Positions 1-10,877 of a stretch of 64,000 nucleotides of DNA are shown here, piece by piece (positions within the stretch are counted from its first letter, which is position 1; each line of letters opens with the position of its first letter). The translations under genes were made by a program, and so were the position numbers. Location of the stretch: the NCBI GenBank assembly GCA_029216955.1, contig JANAVB010003400.1:19709760-19773759 (forward strand), in the 5' to 3' direction. The stretch is from Iris pallida (taxonomy: Eukaryota > Streptophyta > Magnoliopsida > Asparagales > Iridaceae). A model generated the notes under the pieces. That model was not told the DNA's origin and made no database searches. It saw only the letters and a program-made list of their open reading frames with translations.

Positions 1-36
1 TCTTTGAAAATCATTTCTTTCTTAAAAATTATACAG

Positions 37-40
<4 letters not shown>

Positions 41-74
<34 letters not shown>
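41..74. repeat. (GA)n microsatellite
   Basis: An uninterrupted run of GA dinucleotides, followed by an imperfect purine tail. Confidence 0.95.
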
Positions 75-79
<5 letters not shown>

Positions 80-1006
80 ACGAGATCGAAAGGGAGGGGA
101 GCGGAGTGCTCACCTCGGCGGTCTTTGGCACGGCTCGGAGGGGTAGGGGGGTGATGTGGCGACCGAGGTAGGCGTGGCTGCTACGGATCTGAGCGGGCCC
201 GGGGCAGGTGGATTCTCTCCGGAGCTGGAGGTGATCGTCTCGCCGGAACTCGGCGGCAGCGGATGGAGGACAGGGAGAGGAAGAGAGGTGGCGAGAGGGT
301 CATTGGATCCATGCATGCGCGAGAAGATTCGGCGGCCAGCACGGCTGAGCGACGGCGGAGGCTCAGGATGATCAGATTCGGTTGTGCACGGAGGCGGTGG
401 TGGATGTGATCGTCGGATCTGGAGGAGGAGGGGCTTCCACGACGGTCGCAGGTGAGTGGTTCTCCTCATTCGTGATGGTGTGTATGTGACGGTAGCGGTG
501 GTTTGGTTGTGGCGGCGTGGGTCGGCTGAGACCTGGTGAGGGAGTCGGGATAGGTGGTGGTTTAGGGAGAATGGGGGCGGCTGGTGGTTCTGGGGATGAA
601 ACGGGTGGTGGCGAGTGGTTGAGGGGGGCGGCTGAGGAGAATAGTAGTGTCCAGATCTTGGTCGGGTCGGCGGAGGCAAGTGGTGGTGTATGGTGGTTGG
701 GATCCGATGGAGGGGGTCATCGATGGTGAGGAGAACATTAGATGGTGGTGTCGGTGGCGGCTGACCGGGATGGCTTGTCGGGAGCTGGCAATCGAGAGAG
801 AGGAAAGGGGAGTATGGATGTATCCGTATCGGTTTGTCGACACGGCATAGGGATTGGTCGGGATGTATACGACATGTGGATACGGAAAGTGAATGTAAAT
901 GTAAAGATAATAGTAGTGGAATTGGTGGACACAGTCACTAACACAATGCACTAAAGATTTCCTTGGGAAATGTGTGAACGAGGAATGGGAGTCCCCATTA
1001 AATAAT

Positions 1007-1786
1007 GGCAAATGTTAAAGGCCACCCCAAAATTACTAAAGGCCACCAACTTAAAACTTTAAAAAAAATTACAAATTTGCCATTTTAAAAACACTAAGGG
1101 CTACCCCATTTCTGTCATCGAGGACTGCAGGGCTTGCCTGCAGTCCAAAGTGAAGAAGGGACTACAGTGCTAGCCTGCAGTCCGTCTTTCCCTCGAACGA
1201 TCCACGGGATGACGAAGGACAAGGGAGGGGAGCTAGGGGGCTGCTGCGGGGGGAGGGGGGCTGCGGCAGGGGGAGGGAGGCGGAGGGGGGGCTGCGACGG
1301 GGGGAATGATGCGGAGGGTGGGGCTGCGGCAAGGAGGAGTAGCTGCTGCTCGTAGCAGCAGCAGCAGAGGGGAGCTAGGCGGGCTGCTGCGGGGGGAGGG
1401 GGGCTGCGACAAGGGGAGGGAGGCGGAGGGAGGAGGCTGCGGCGGGGGGAAGGAGGCGAAGGGTAGGGCTGCGATGGGGAGCAGCAAGGAGCAGCAGCAG
1501 CCGGCGGGTGCAGCCGCGCACAGCAGAGCCGACAGCCGCACGCGGGAGAAAGAGGCGGAGGGTGGGGTTGCGACGACGGTGAACGGGAAAGGGTGCTGTC
1601 GAAAGGGAAAGGGTTTGGGTTTTGGTCCTTTGTTTTCTTTTGGTTTTTTGTTTTTTGTTATCATTTGGTAGCCCTTAGTAAAATGGTTCATTTTAGGTTA
1701 CCCTTAGTAAATGTAAGAGTGTAGGATGGTTGCCCTTAGTAGGTTGGTGGCCCTTAGTAATTTGGGGGTGGCCTTTAACATTTGCC
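1007..1786. mobile_element. Non-autonomous TIR element (MITE-like, MULE or hAT) with G-rich core
   Basis: The ends are inverted copies: GGCAAATGTTAAAGGCCACC at the left and its complement, ending CATTTGCC, at the right. The similarity extends about 40 bp inward (CCAAAATTACTAAAGGCCACC). TAAATAAT is repeated directly on both flanks (999-1006 and 1787-1794), a target duplication of about 8 bp, or 9-10 bp if the terminus is placed two bases further in. The core from about 1218 to 1600 is extremely G-rich on the plus strand (GGGGGGAGGGGGGCTGCGGC-like runs). No transposase is encoded. A TSD of 8 to 10 bp fits hAT or Mutator; the terminus does not decide between them. Confidence 0.7.
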
Positions 1787-2528
1787 TAAATAATGGTGAG
1801 GGCATGCTTCCAAACATGTGAGAGGAAGCTTCCAAGAAGCTCTCCCAAGAATTAGGCCATTAGCCCAATAAGAACCAATTTCCAAGAAAAATTTCTTCAT
1901 TAATAAATCCAACCACAAGTAAAATATTTTTATGTAAAATTAAAACCTAGCCCAAAATAACCTATATTAATATATACTTACACTTATACATAATATGTAT
2001 ATACTTATATTCATAGTACTCTATCTTACCATATATATATACAACATACGAATATACATATTTATAAATATTAGACCCAAATTATTATATTAAAGTATAA
2101 ATATAAATAAGGCCCAAAAATAATTTATATATAATTTTTTTATATTAATGGTCTAAAATCTAAATATTAGTTCAAATAATTTAAATTTATTTACTAGGCT
2201 ATATAAGGCCAAAACTATAGAAATCTCTTAAAACCATTTGATAACCAATAGCCGATACTAATGAATATAAAATCTATAACATATCATTTTGTATAATATT
2301 CCATATAGCTAATTCAAAATTCATGCTTTTAGATCTTGGAAAAATCTAAAAAAAATAATATTTTCAAAAATTCGAAAAATTCCAGAATTCGGTTCAAGGA
2401 CGTTACACAATGCAACTTTATTGGGCCTGCTGGCCAGTCCAGATCCAACAACCTAGTCTAAAAATCATTTATTTCTATTATACTGGTAGGCCCAAAGCCT
2501 ACTGGCCAAGCCCTTTTCCTAACCTTAC

Positions 2529-3486
2529 TGTTGACCCAAACTGGATCGCAGTCAACCTAATCTTGATAATTAACAAGACGATATCTGTTATAATCCAACT
2601 TGACACATCAAGCTCCAAAACAGAACATCATAACATATCAGACATCATCGACGATTACTTCGACAGTACTGCTGTTACTTGTACTCTGAGTCTGTATGTT
2701 TACTTTTTATTGAGTCTAGGCTATTGTAAGTTGAGTCGCACTGAGTATCTCAACCCTAAACTTAATACCCAAAGCTCCACCAAACAAACTCCAAAACTTG
2801 CCAAGCCTACATAGCCCATTTGAACTTTCTATCCCTTAGGAGACATAGTTCGGGCCGAACTCTGCCCCTTAAAATTAGGAGCTAATTTTTAGGGCTTGTT
2901 GGCTGCTAGTTGTCCAACGGCTAAATATTTGAAATTTTGGGACAGAGTTCCGGCCGAACTCTGCCTCTCTGGATTAGTATATATAGGCCTTGATTTCTCT
3001 CATTTTCAATCATCCAATCTTCTCATCTTCTCTTCTCTTATAGCATATACATTCTAGAGCTTATTCTTCTCATCTAACTAGCCACAAAACTTCCCAAGGC
3101 CCCAAGATGCTCAGTGCGAGTCAACTAGAATTTTGTGTGCAAGAGTTTCAAAAAAAGTTACTTGGACAATTCCAAGTTTTGCCATCTGCGAATCTGTAAG
3201 AAGTTAGCGTGTCTTCTGAGTAAAGGCATGTGGTTGTACGCTATTTCATAAATAGTAGATTTGAATCCTGAGCAAGAGTTCTCAGGCCTGGACTAGTCCT
3301 CCACGAGAAAAACTAAGTTAAAAACTGCTGTGTCTGCGTATGCTTATATGATCTCTATTTATATTCCGCACTTATACTCTGATTATTATTTCTGTTGGTT
3401 GGACTTGAATAGAGTTAAATTTTTAATTGGGTATTATCGACACATACTCTATTCACCCCCCTCTAGAGTTGCCTACACGTACATCA
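2529..3486 (+). repeat. 5' LTR of Sirevirus
   Basis: Matches 10878-11865 over nearly its full length, including the leader that ends CTACACGTAC. It carries a TATA box, and a palindromic motif AGTTCGGGCCGAACTCTG / GAGTTCCGGCCGAACTCTG occurs twice upstream of the TATA box. It is 30 bp shorter than the 3' copy, largely because of the extra GCCCCACACAGAGTTTAACT-type stretch near 11220-11240. Confidence 0.92.
2978..2987 (+). promoter_or_regulatory. TATA box of Sirevirus LTR
   Basis: TATATATAGG sits about 500 bp before the LTR end, just after the second GGCCGAACTCTG palindrome, and is conserved in the 3' LTR. It probably marks the U3/R region. Confidence 0.6.
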
Positions 3487-3488
3487 AT

Positions 3489-3500
3489 TGGTATCGGAGC
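3489..3500 (+). other. Primer-binding site, initiator tRNA-Met type
   Basis: TGGTATCGGAGC begins 2 nt after the 5' LTR end. It differs at one base from the usual plant TGGTATCAGAGC complementary to the 3' end of initiator tRNA-Met. Confidence 0.85.
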
Positions 3501-3540
3501 TCTATTTTCTTATATTGGATTAACATCCTAGAGCTGATCC

Positions 3541-5482
3541 ATGGCAACTACACAACCTATCTTTTCCAATTATGGTGAGGGACAGTCCACAAATAGGCCA
3601 CCCTATTTGACGGAACTAACTACACATATTGGATAACTAGGATGAGTTTTCATCTCAAGTCTCTTGACTTTGATCTGTGGACCATCATCACGGATGGTTA
3701 CAAGAAGCCTGCCAGAATAGTTGTCGAAGGGATTCTTATTGACAAACCCCACGACAAATATTCTGACCTGGAAAAAAGATAGGCAAGTCTAGATGCTAGG
3801 CTATTAATGCTCTCTTCTGTGCCATAGACAGGACTGAATTCAACAGGGTCTCTACATGCTCCACCCCACACGAAGTATGAAAGCTTCTGGAGGTGACCCA
3901 TGAAGGAACCACACAAGTCAAAGAATCAAAGATCAGTCGTCTTACTCAAGAATACGAGGCATTCAAGATGATGCCCAATGAGACAATCACTCAAATGTTT
4001 ACAAGGTTCCTCGACATCGTCAACCCTCTGTCTTCCCTTGGCAAAGAATACTCCAACCATAAGAAGATCCGCAAGCTGCTCAGGGGGCTACCGAAGATCT
4101 GGAACCCCAAGGTGACGGTAATCATCGAAGGCAATGATCTTACCAACATGTCAATAGAAACTTTGATGGGCAAGCTAATGACGCATGAGCTCGACCTCAA
4201 AGATTTTGAAGAAATTGTTCCAAAAGAAAAAGAAATTGACTTAAGAGCTCATCACTGAAGAACCATTTCAGAGGAAATATATGACGACGATTCCGAAGGT
4301 GACGATCAAGCACTCATGGTTCAAAATTTCAAGAAGTTTCTACGATTCAACCGAAGGAAGAAGGAACAAAAAGACGATGAGGAAGAACCCACCTGCTTTG
4401 GATGCAAGAAGACGGGACACGTCAGAAAAGATTATCCTGTATCAAAGAAAAGAAGCATATATGAAAAGCCGTACAAGAAGCAAACCTCAAGGAAGTATGC
4501 CAACACTAGCATCTGGCACGAAAGCGAGGCCAGTGATTCAGATGAAGAAGAGGACTCTCCGCAGAACACTGCAAACGTCTGCCTTATGGCAACTTCAGAC
4601 AAGGTAAACGACTCTCTTGAAGACTTGTCTTTTGATGAACTGGGTGATGCCTTTAGTGATCTACTTAGAGATTACAGAAAGGTTCTTAACAAGTATAAAC
4701 ATGCAAAGGATAAGATCAAGACCCATGAAGTCGAGATTCATAGACTTTCATGCTTACTTGAAAATATTAGAAACACTATACCCACGAAAAACACTGAGGA
4801 GGTATCTAAGCCTAAGTTAAGCTTATACGATGCCGAATCTCTTATTGAGAAGCAAACACATGATATCACTGCTTTAAATAAAGAACTTGCTGAAGAGAAA
4901 AACAAGTACAAGATTGCTACTGGTAAAATAAATGGTCTTACTGCTAAATGTGATGAGTTGCATACTGCCTCTAAGAAATTAGAGATTAGATTGGATAAAC
5001 AGGCTATTCAACCTCAAACTCAGTCTCATAATCACAACACTTATACTAAACACCAGACGGCTCAACACAAGAGAGTACGTCATTACAAGAACACTCATCC
5101 ACATACCACACAAAAACATGCCTTTATGGACACCTACTCCCATGCAACACATAGAACTCCCATACGTAAATCATATCATCATCCTGCTGCTGTACACAGA
5201 TACTACAATTATCCTGCTGTTATACGTAGTTATCATTATCCTACACCCACATATAGACATCACTATCATCCTGCACCCAATACCAATATACATGCTACAT
5301 GTACTTACTGTGGTTTACATGGACACATATCACCACTGTGTAGAATTAGAAAACTAGTGGATATTAATCTATATGTATGGGTACCGAAGACTAACTTTTT
5401 AGGACCCACAAGAATCTGGGTACCAAAGGTCACATCTACTTGTGGTGTAGGTGAGCTTCCTTCTCAAACTAGAAGCAAATAG
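3541..5482 (+). pseudogene. gag: Sirevirus gag (capsid, zinc knuckle, coiled-coil tail), broken
   Basis: Begins with an ATG 41 nt after the primer site. The capsid part (UBN2-type gag) is recognised by a PPYFDGTNY-like stretch near 3600, which has lost one base, and by the run TQEYEAFKMMPNETITQMFTRF in the 3893-4258 frame. A second frame change near 3790 and a stop in HEV*KLLEV further break it. The part from 4316 is open for 388 codons. It holds a zinc knuckle CFGCKKTGHVRKDY whose last Cys is now Tyr, then a Lys/Glu-rich coiled-coil region, then a His/Tyr-rich stretch and a second Cys/His cluster (CTYCGLHGHISPLC). The long tail is typical of Sireviruses. It runs into protease through an in-frame TAG at 5480-5482. 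Confidence 0.85.
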
Positions 5483-5992
5483 ATTCTCGATAGTGGGTGC
5501 TCGCGACATATGACTGGAGATGCTAATCTGTTCACAACACTATCGATGAAAAGGGAAGGATATGTATCCTTCGACAATAATTTGAAAGGCTATATCATAG
5601 GTAACGGTACAATTGGTTATCCTCCTTCTTCCGTTATTAAGGATGGCTATTTAGTGATCGAGTTAAAGCATAACCTGCTCAGCATTAGTCATCTTGCTGA
5701 TCATGGATATGATATTAACTTCGGTAAAACTAAATGCTTCATCTATGATAGATCATCTGGAGACATCGCTTTCGAAGGGATAAGAGAAGATAACATATAT
5801 ATTTTCTATCTACCTAGTGATACTAACAGTGCAGGTAGATGCCTTTACGCCTACAAAGATGAAAGGGTATTATGGCATCAGCGTCTTGGTCATGCTAACA
5901 TGGACACTATATCGAGACTATCTACCAAGAAGGTAGTAAGAGGATTGCCTGAAATCACATTAAAAAAAGGACACGATATGTGCCGAATATGA
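5483..5992 (+). pseudogene. pol: Sirevirus protease and GAG-pre-integrase region
   Basis: The retroviral-type aspartic protease motif ILDSGCSRHMTGD follows the in-frame TAG directly and stays in the same frame as gag. Catalytic Asp-Ser-Gly is intact. The GAG-pre-integrase zinc region follows (LWHQRLGHANMDTI near 5870-5910, with the HHCC His pair), ending at KKGHDMC. The frame closes with TGA at 5990-5992, and the next bases need a frame change to reach the integrase core. The stop at the start is one G-to-A or C-to-T change away from a sense codon. Confidence 0.85.
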
Positions 5993-6840
5993 AAAAAATA
6001 AGGTAACCAAATCTTTCTTTAAATCCATCAACATTGTAAGTACTACTAGACCCTTGCAACTACTCCATATGGATTTATTTGATCCTAGTAGAGTAGCCAA
6101 TCTTGGCGGGAAACTCTATGCTTTCGTTATTGTTGATGACTTTTTAAGATTCACTTGGGTTTTCTTTCTTGTAAATAAAAGTGATAACATTTCAGTTTTT
6201 AAATTTTTGCTAAAAAGGTCCAAAACAAAAAAGGCTACATGATTACTCGTATCCGAAGTGATCATGGTGGAGAATTCGAAAATTCTAATTTTGAAAAGTT
6301 TTGTGATTTAAATGGCTTTTATCATGAGTTTTCTTGTCCTAGAACTCCTCAATAAAAGATGTTGTGGAGCGGAAGAATAGGACCCTTGGCGATATCGCTA
6401 GAGTCATGCTGAATCAATTTTTTCTTCCGAAATATTTTTGGGCAAAAGCTGTCAGCACAGCGTGCCATGTTTTGAATAGGGTTTTGATTCGACTTATTTC
6501 GAAAAAAACACCCTATGAGCTTTGGTTTGGTAGAACTCCAAATGTTTCTTACTTTCGAGTGTTTGGCTGTCGCTGCTTTATCCTGAATACCAAAGACAAC
6601 TTAGGCAAGTTTGATACCAAAGCTGACGAAGGTATTCTTCTTGGTTATGCTGCCAAGAGTAAAGGATATAGAGTGTTCAACAAACGCTCCATGAATGTTG
6701 AAGAGTCTACTAACGTAACTTTTGATAAGGCCAATAGTACAACTATCATTCCCGATGATGATGAACCAACAACTTCCACTCCTATGGATACACCACCCGA
6801 AACTATTACTCTAGAGAGCTTACCAAAGAAGTTCTAATTC
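5993..6840 (+). pseudogene. pol: Sirevirus integrase core and C-terminal region, broken
   Basis: The rve core is seen as LLHMDLFDP (first Asp), FVIVDDFLRFTWVFF, then a frame change at about 6235, RSDHGGEF (second Asp) and VERKNRTL (catalytic Glu) at about 6365. The copia integrase C-terminal signature PYELWFGRTPNVSYFRVFGC and DEGILLGYA follow. All three catalytic acidic residues remain readable, but a stop near 6352 and frame changes separate them. Confidence 0.85.
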
Positions 6841-8066
6841 AAACCTTTGCATCCAGAAAGCTTGGTAATAGGTGAGGTATCGAAAGGGATAACTACTCGA
6901 TCTTCTTTAAGATGTTTTATTGCTAGAACTGCTTTTATTTCTCAAATTGAACCTAAAAATGTTTTAGAAGTTTTTAACGATGAATTTTGGATATCTACAA
7001 TGCAAGAAGAACTCAACCAATTCGAACGAAATCAGGTTTGGGAACTTGTTCTTAGACCTGCTGATCATTTAATCATTGGTACCAAATGGGTTTTTTGCAA
7101 AAAGTTAATAAGGACAGTTCGGTCACTCGCAACAAAGCTCGTCTCGTAGCTCAAGGATACAACCAAAAGGAAGGTATCGACTATGATGAGACGTATGCTC
7201 CTGTTGCATGACTTGAATCTATTTGGATACTTTGCGCCTTTGCAAATTTCCAAAACTTTAAACTTTTTCAAATGGATGTGAAAAGTGCTTTTCTAAGTGG
7301 TTTTATTAAAGAAGAGGTTTTTGTCAAGCAACCCTCTGGTTTTAAAAATCACAAATTTCTCGACCATGTTTTTAAACTTAAGAAAGCTCTTTATAGCCTC
7401 AAACAAGCTCCTCGAGCTTGGTATGAACGCCTTAGTACTTTCTTACTTGATAAAGGTTTTTCAAAAGGGAAAATTGACACTACACTTTTCATAAAATTTC
7501 TTGATGACACTATTTTGTTAGTACAAATATATGTAGATGATATCATATTTGGGTCTACTAATGAGGGTCTATGCAAAGATTTTGCCAAGTGTATGCAGAA
7601 CAAGTTTGAGATGAGCATGATGGGGGAGCTCAACTACTTCCTTGTACTGTAAATCAAACAATACTCGCAAGACATCTTCATCAGTCAGTCGAAGTATACA
7701 AAGGACATGCTGAAAAAGTTTGAGCTTGACAACAACAAATCTATCAGCAGTCATATGGCTACTACAACAAAGCTGGAACCTGATGAAAGCAGCAAACCGG
7801 TCGATCAACGTAAGTATTGAGGTATGATTGGTAGTCTATTGTATTTAACTGCTAGTCGTCCCGAGATTATGTTTAGTGTTTGCTTATGTGCTAGATATCA
7901 AGCTAATCCTAAAGAATCACACATGACCGCTGTTAAGCGTATCTTTAGATATCTTAAAGGAATAATTACGGTAGGCTTGTGGTATCCCAAAACCACTTCC
8001 TTTTACTCAATCAGATATTTCGATGCTGATTTTGCGGGATACAAAGTCGACCATGTCATTTATTAG
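6841..8066 (+). pseudogene. pol: Sirevirus reverse transcriptase, broken
   Basis: RVT_2-type (Ty1/copia) reverse transcriptase. Visible blocks are [90 protein letters not shown], the active-site box YVDDIIFGST at about 7529, and RPEIMFSVCLCARYQ. Interruptions are a frame change near 7105, a TGA in YAPVA*LESI, a stop at 7650-7652 and one at about 7818. The catalytic Asp pair is preserved. Confidence 0.88.
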
Positions 8067-8428
8067 GAAAGGCTTTAGTCTTATAGTTTAGCAAGAAGTA
8101 GACTTCTGTTGCACTATCCACAACAGAAGCTGAGTACATCGCAGCTGGTCGTTGTTGTGCACAGATTCTGTGGATAAAGCAAACTCTTAAAAACTATAAC
8201 TTATTATTCAAGCACATACCTATTTTTTGTGATAACACTAGTGCAATAAATTTGACCAAGAACCCAGTATATCACTCACGCACAAAGCACATAGAGATTA
8301 GACATCATTTCTTGCGTAATCATCAACAGCACGACACTATTAACATAGAATTCATTGACACTGAACATCAGCTAGCAGATTTCTTTACAAAACCACTAGC
8401 CGAAGAGCGCTTCAATTTTTTTTATTGA
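8067..8428 (+). pseudogene. pol: Sirevirus RNase H, broken
   Basis: The Ty1/copia RNase H end is read in the 8426 frame: ALSTTEAEYIAAGRCCAQILW, FCDNTSAINLTKNPVYHSRTKHIEIRHHF and the terminal HQLADFFTKPLAEERF, then TGA at 8426-8428. The start of the domain near 8030 to 8100 is in another frame with stops. Confidence 0.82.
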
Positions 8429-9139
8429 AAGTTAAGAATTTTGGATGAAACTGTCATAAAATAAGTTGTACCTGCATAAATAATGATTATAACGTATATT
8501 ATTTATGGTAACATTGCTTTGGGTACAAGCCGAAAGGGCCCTTATGACAAAAGGCGTAAAAGCCTAAGCGACACGGTGCACTAATCTTCAGACTACCGCT
8601 AGCTGAGATCCGGCCCTACAGCTAACCTAAAGCAGTTTTACTGTGATGATCATCGTTTTAATAATATTTATTATATGGCTGCACTATTTTTATGGCCTGT
8701 AACATTCAATATTTCTAATTCAAGATTTTTTTTATCAAACTTTCTTTTCAAAACCTTTTCTGTGTTCTGAAGCCAGACCCACAGAACTCGGACCAAACTC
8801 TGTCCGACACAGAGTTTGGGCCGAACTATGTGTGCCTGCTTCCAGAACCTCCAGTTGCTCCAGGCCATCCAATTTTTGATCTGACGGCCACGATTTAACC
8901 CGACCTGCTAGCCCTAATCCTTATATACCCAAACTCTCTCTCTCATCACTTTTCTCTTCTTCTACCTCCCTCTAAACCCTTTCTCCTCAAACCCTAACCC
9001 TAGAAAACTCAAATCTTAGGGTTATCTCTTCCCAAACTCAAGATTTAAGGGTTTTTGGTGGATCTTTTCCATCTCCAACTACTTTTGCGAGGTATAACTC
9101 ATTTTTTCCATCTCTTTCAAATTCATATTTTCATTATCA
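8429..9139 (+). other. Sirevirus spacer between pol and extra ORF
   Basis: No gene. It contains a further copy of the LTR-type palindrome motif (GAACTCGGACCAAACTCTGT ... AGAGTTTGGGCCGAACT at 8775-8835) and an AAACCCTAA-rich leader immediately before the next ORF, with a TATA-like TTATATACCC at about 8921. This could be a promoter or splice-acceptor region for the downstream ORF. Confidence 0.5.
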
Positions 9140-10423
9140 ATGGATCCAAAATTATTTGGTAGAGAAAAGAGTATGAGAAGTGAGGGAGCATATTCATCTA
9201 ACCCTCCTTCTTCTCCTATTCATCCTTTGTTCAATCCACCACCTCCACCAAATGAACACACCTTCAATGAGCATATCTTTGTCCCATTGGAAACATCCAA
9301 TGAATGGTACTCAAACTTCCGCTTACGTAGTGTATTCCCGGGCCATCCAATAAGTTTCACCATATTTTTTACATATGATTCACTCTTTCACGATTTATGC
9401 TTTGATGAACTCGTCACTACTTTATCTCTCGTATATCTCAATGCCATCCAGATGTTTTACTGCAATATGACTACTGCAATATGACTCTTGACGACACTAG
9501 GATTTATTCCCGTGTCGTCGACATTGACATATCTTTTGACGATTTCGAACTTGCCGATTACCTTGAACTCCCGAAACCCAACACTTGGGAAAGACTTGTT
9601 GATGCCCATCATTTCTAATTTCTCGGTGATACCACTCTTGAGGGTTCCAAGGATGCATTGTGTTCTCCTAACATACGTCCTCGTAAGCTTCGAGCCAAAA
9701 TATCTCAATAACTATTTTTATGAACTCTATCGGATCATCTTTTCCTCGATCTTGCCTAAAGCGGGATCCACCGATGAAGTCACTTATCTTGAGATCTCGA
9801 CTCTATATTATTTACACTTTTGTCTTTCGTTTAACTTTCCTCGCACGGTGATGGACTGGATGATTCGTGTGAGACCGAAACTAAAATCCTTGGTTTATGC
9901 CATGTACCTTCCAATGATTTTTCGTGCCTTTAACATCCCTCTTGATAACTGTCAGTTCCTACCTGCTCCTGCCTCTCTGTCCAAGGCACGTAGGACTATT
10001 GATGCTGCTACTGCATCCTCTGACTCTGATGATTTTGATGCTCCTGATGCACGTGAGCCTGAGCCTCCTGCTACTCTTGACTCCATCTAGGCGATGTTGC
10101 GCAATCGCTTCCGTTTAGAAGACGACCGCTGGACCCAGTTGGACTACCGTACCACCCTTCAGATGAGTGCTATCAGCAACTCACTGTACGACCTCCAGTA
10201 CACCCTGGCCATCCATCGTACTATGTCGTTCCCTATGGTACGGGACCCTTCTCGCGAAGGTTATCGTATTGACGACACATGGGTCAGGTGGTATCTGGAC
10301 CCGGACGCGGCATTATTGACCCTCGTCACTCTGTCAGCGATCCTTCTGACTCTGCTGGTCCATCCCGTGCTCCATGATGGTCGTAATTTATTACCTGCTG
10401 ATGCTGCTGATGTTAGGCTGTAG
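9140..10423 (+). pseudogene. Extra Sirevirus ORF (env-like position) resembling plant transposon protein domain
   Basis: An ORF after RNase H is a feature of Sireviruses, where it is often called env-like. Reading the blocks in order gives an N-terminal Pro-rich segment, then DISFDDFELADYLELPKP, and from 9700 YELYRIIFSSILPKAGSTDE ... LHFCLSFNFPRTVMDWMIRV ... MYLPMIFRAFNIPLDN. That layout looks like the putative plant transposon protein family (Transposase_32, PF20167) rather than a viral glycoprotein. This is from memory of the family and not tested. The frame is broken by a 14-bp tandem duplication at 9459-9486, a stop at about 9618, a frame change near 9700 and an in-frame TAG at 10088-10090. 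A hydrophobic stretch AALLTLVTLSAILLTLLV lies near the C terminus. Confidence 0.6.
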
Positions 10424-10877
10424 TTTTATTATGCTTTATGTAGTAGTTTTAAAACTTTGAGTTGTAGTATTTCCATTTCCTTCATGCATTGTATTTTTTT
10501 CAAAACTATGCACTTTGGTTTAGTATTGAGGTATAAAACTGCTAGTAATTTCTCTCTTTATGGTTTTGGTTCCCAGTTGTGTGATTGCATGTATTCACTT
10601 TGTCTACTTTTATGGAGGAGCCATTATTTCATTTTGCTAAATGACAAAGGAGGAGAATACTTGATATTTGCTTTGGGAATACTTGATATGTGCTTTGAGC
10701 TTCTATATATATTATGTTGTGCTTGCTTGATTAGAACTTGTCTCAGGACATATCTATTTACGGGGGAGCCGACATGTTCATCTACGGGGGAGCTATTGTC
10801 TTTATTCCATGTGTCTAGGTATGAATGTTGCGACATACAAATATTATGTTTTTGTCAATTATCAAAATGAGGGATAT
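10424..10877 (+). other. Sirevirus 3' untranslated region with several polypurine tracts
   Basis: It holds AAAGGAGGAGA (about 10647), two copies of TACGGGGGAGC (about 10760 and 10784) and ATGAGGGATAT immediately before the 3' LTR. Repeated polypurine tracts before the 3' LTR are described for Sireviruses; only the last one abuts the LTR. Confidence 0.6.

Larger units (their letters stand above)
1..2408 (-). repeat. LTR-like sequence of Tekay/chromovirus type, partial
   Basis: The stretch is G-rich on the plus strand (CCACC-rich on the minus strand) to about 950, then AT-rich, and ends in GGACGTTACA. Read on the minus strand it would start TGTAACGTCC, a usual start for long Tekay-type LTRs, and run off the left edge. 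The same design (AT-rich start, CCACC-rich block) is seen in the solo LTR at 55117-59264. The long open frames inside it are low-complexity Pro/Ser/His or Gly/Arg strings without a domain, so I do not call genes. The second LTR copy is not visible, so the assignment rests on composition and the terminus only. Confidence 0.35.

Noticed and set aside
110..1011. Overlapping frames of 150-190 codons on both strands
   Set aside because: Same GC-rich LTR-like composition, no domain or splice structure, open because of base composition.
1233..1691. Pro/Ala-rich 152-codon frame and its Gly-rich mirror
   Set aside because: Translation of the G-rich core of a TIR element; both strands open, so no coding signal.
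9457..9708. Minus-strand 83-codon frame opposite the Sirevirus extra ORF
   Set aside because: Shadow of the plus-strand frame.
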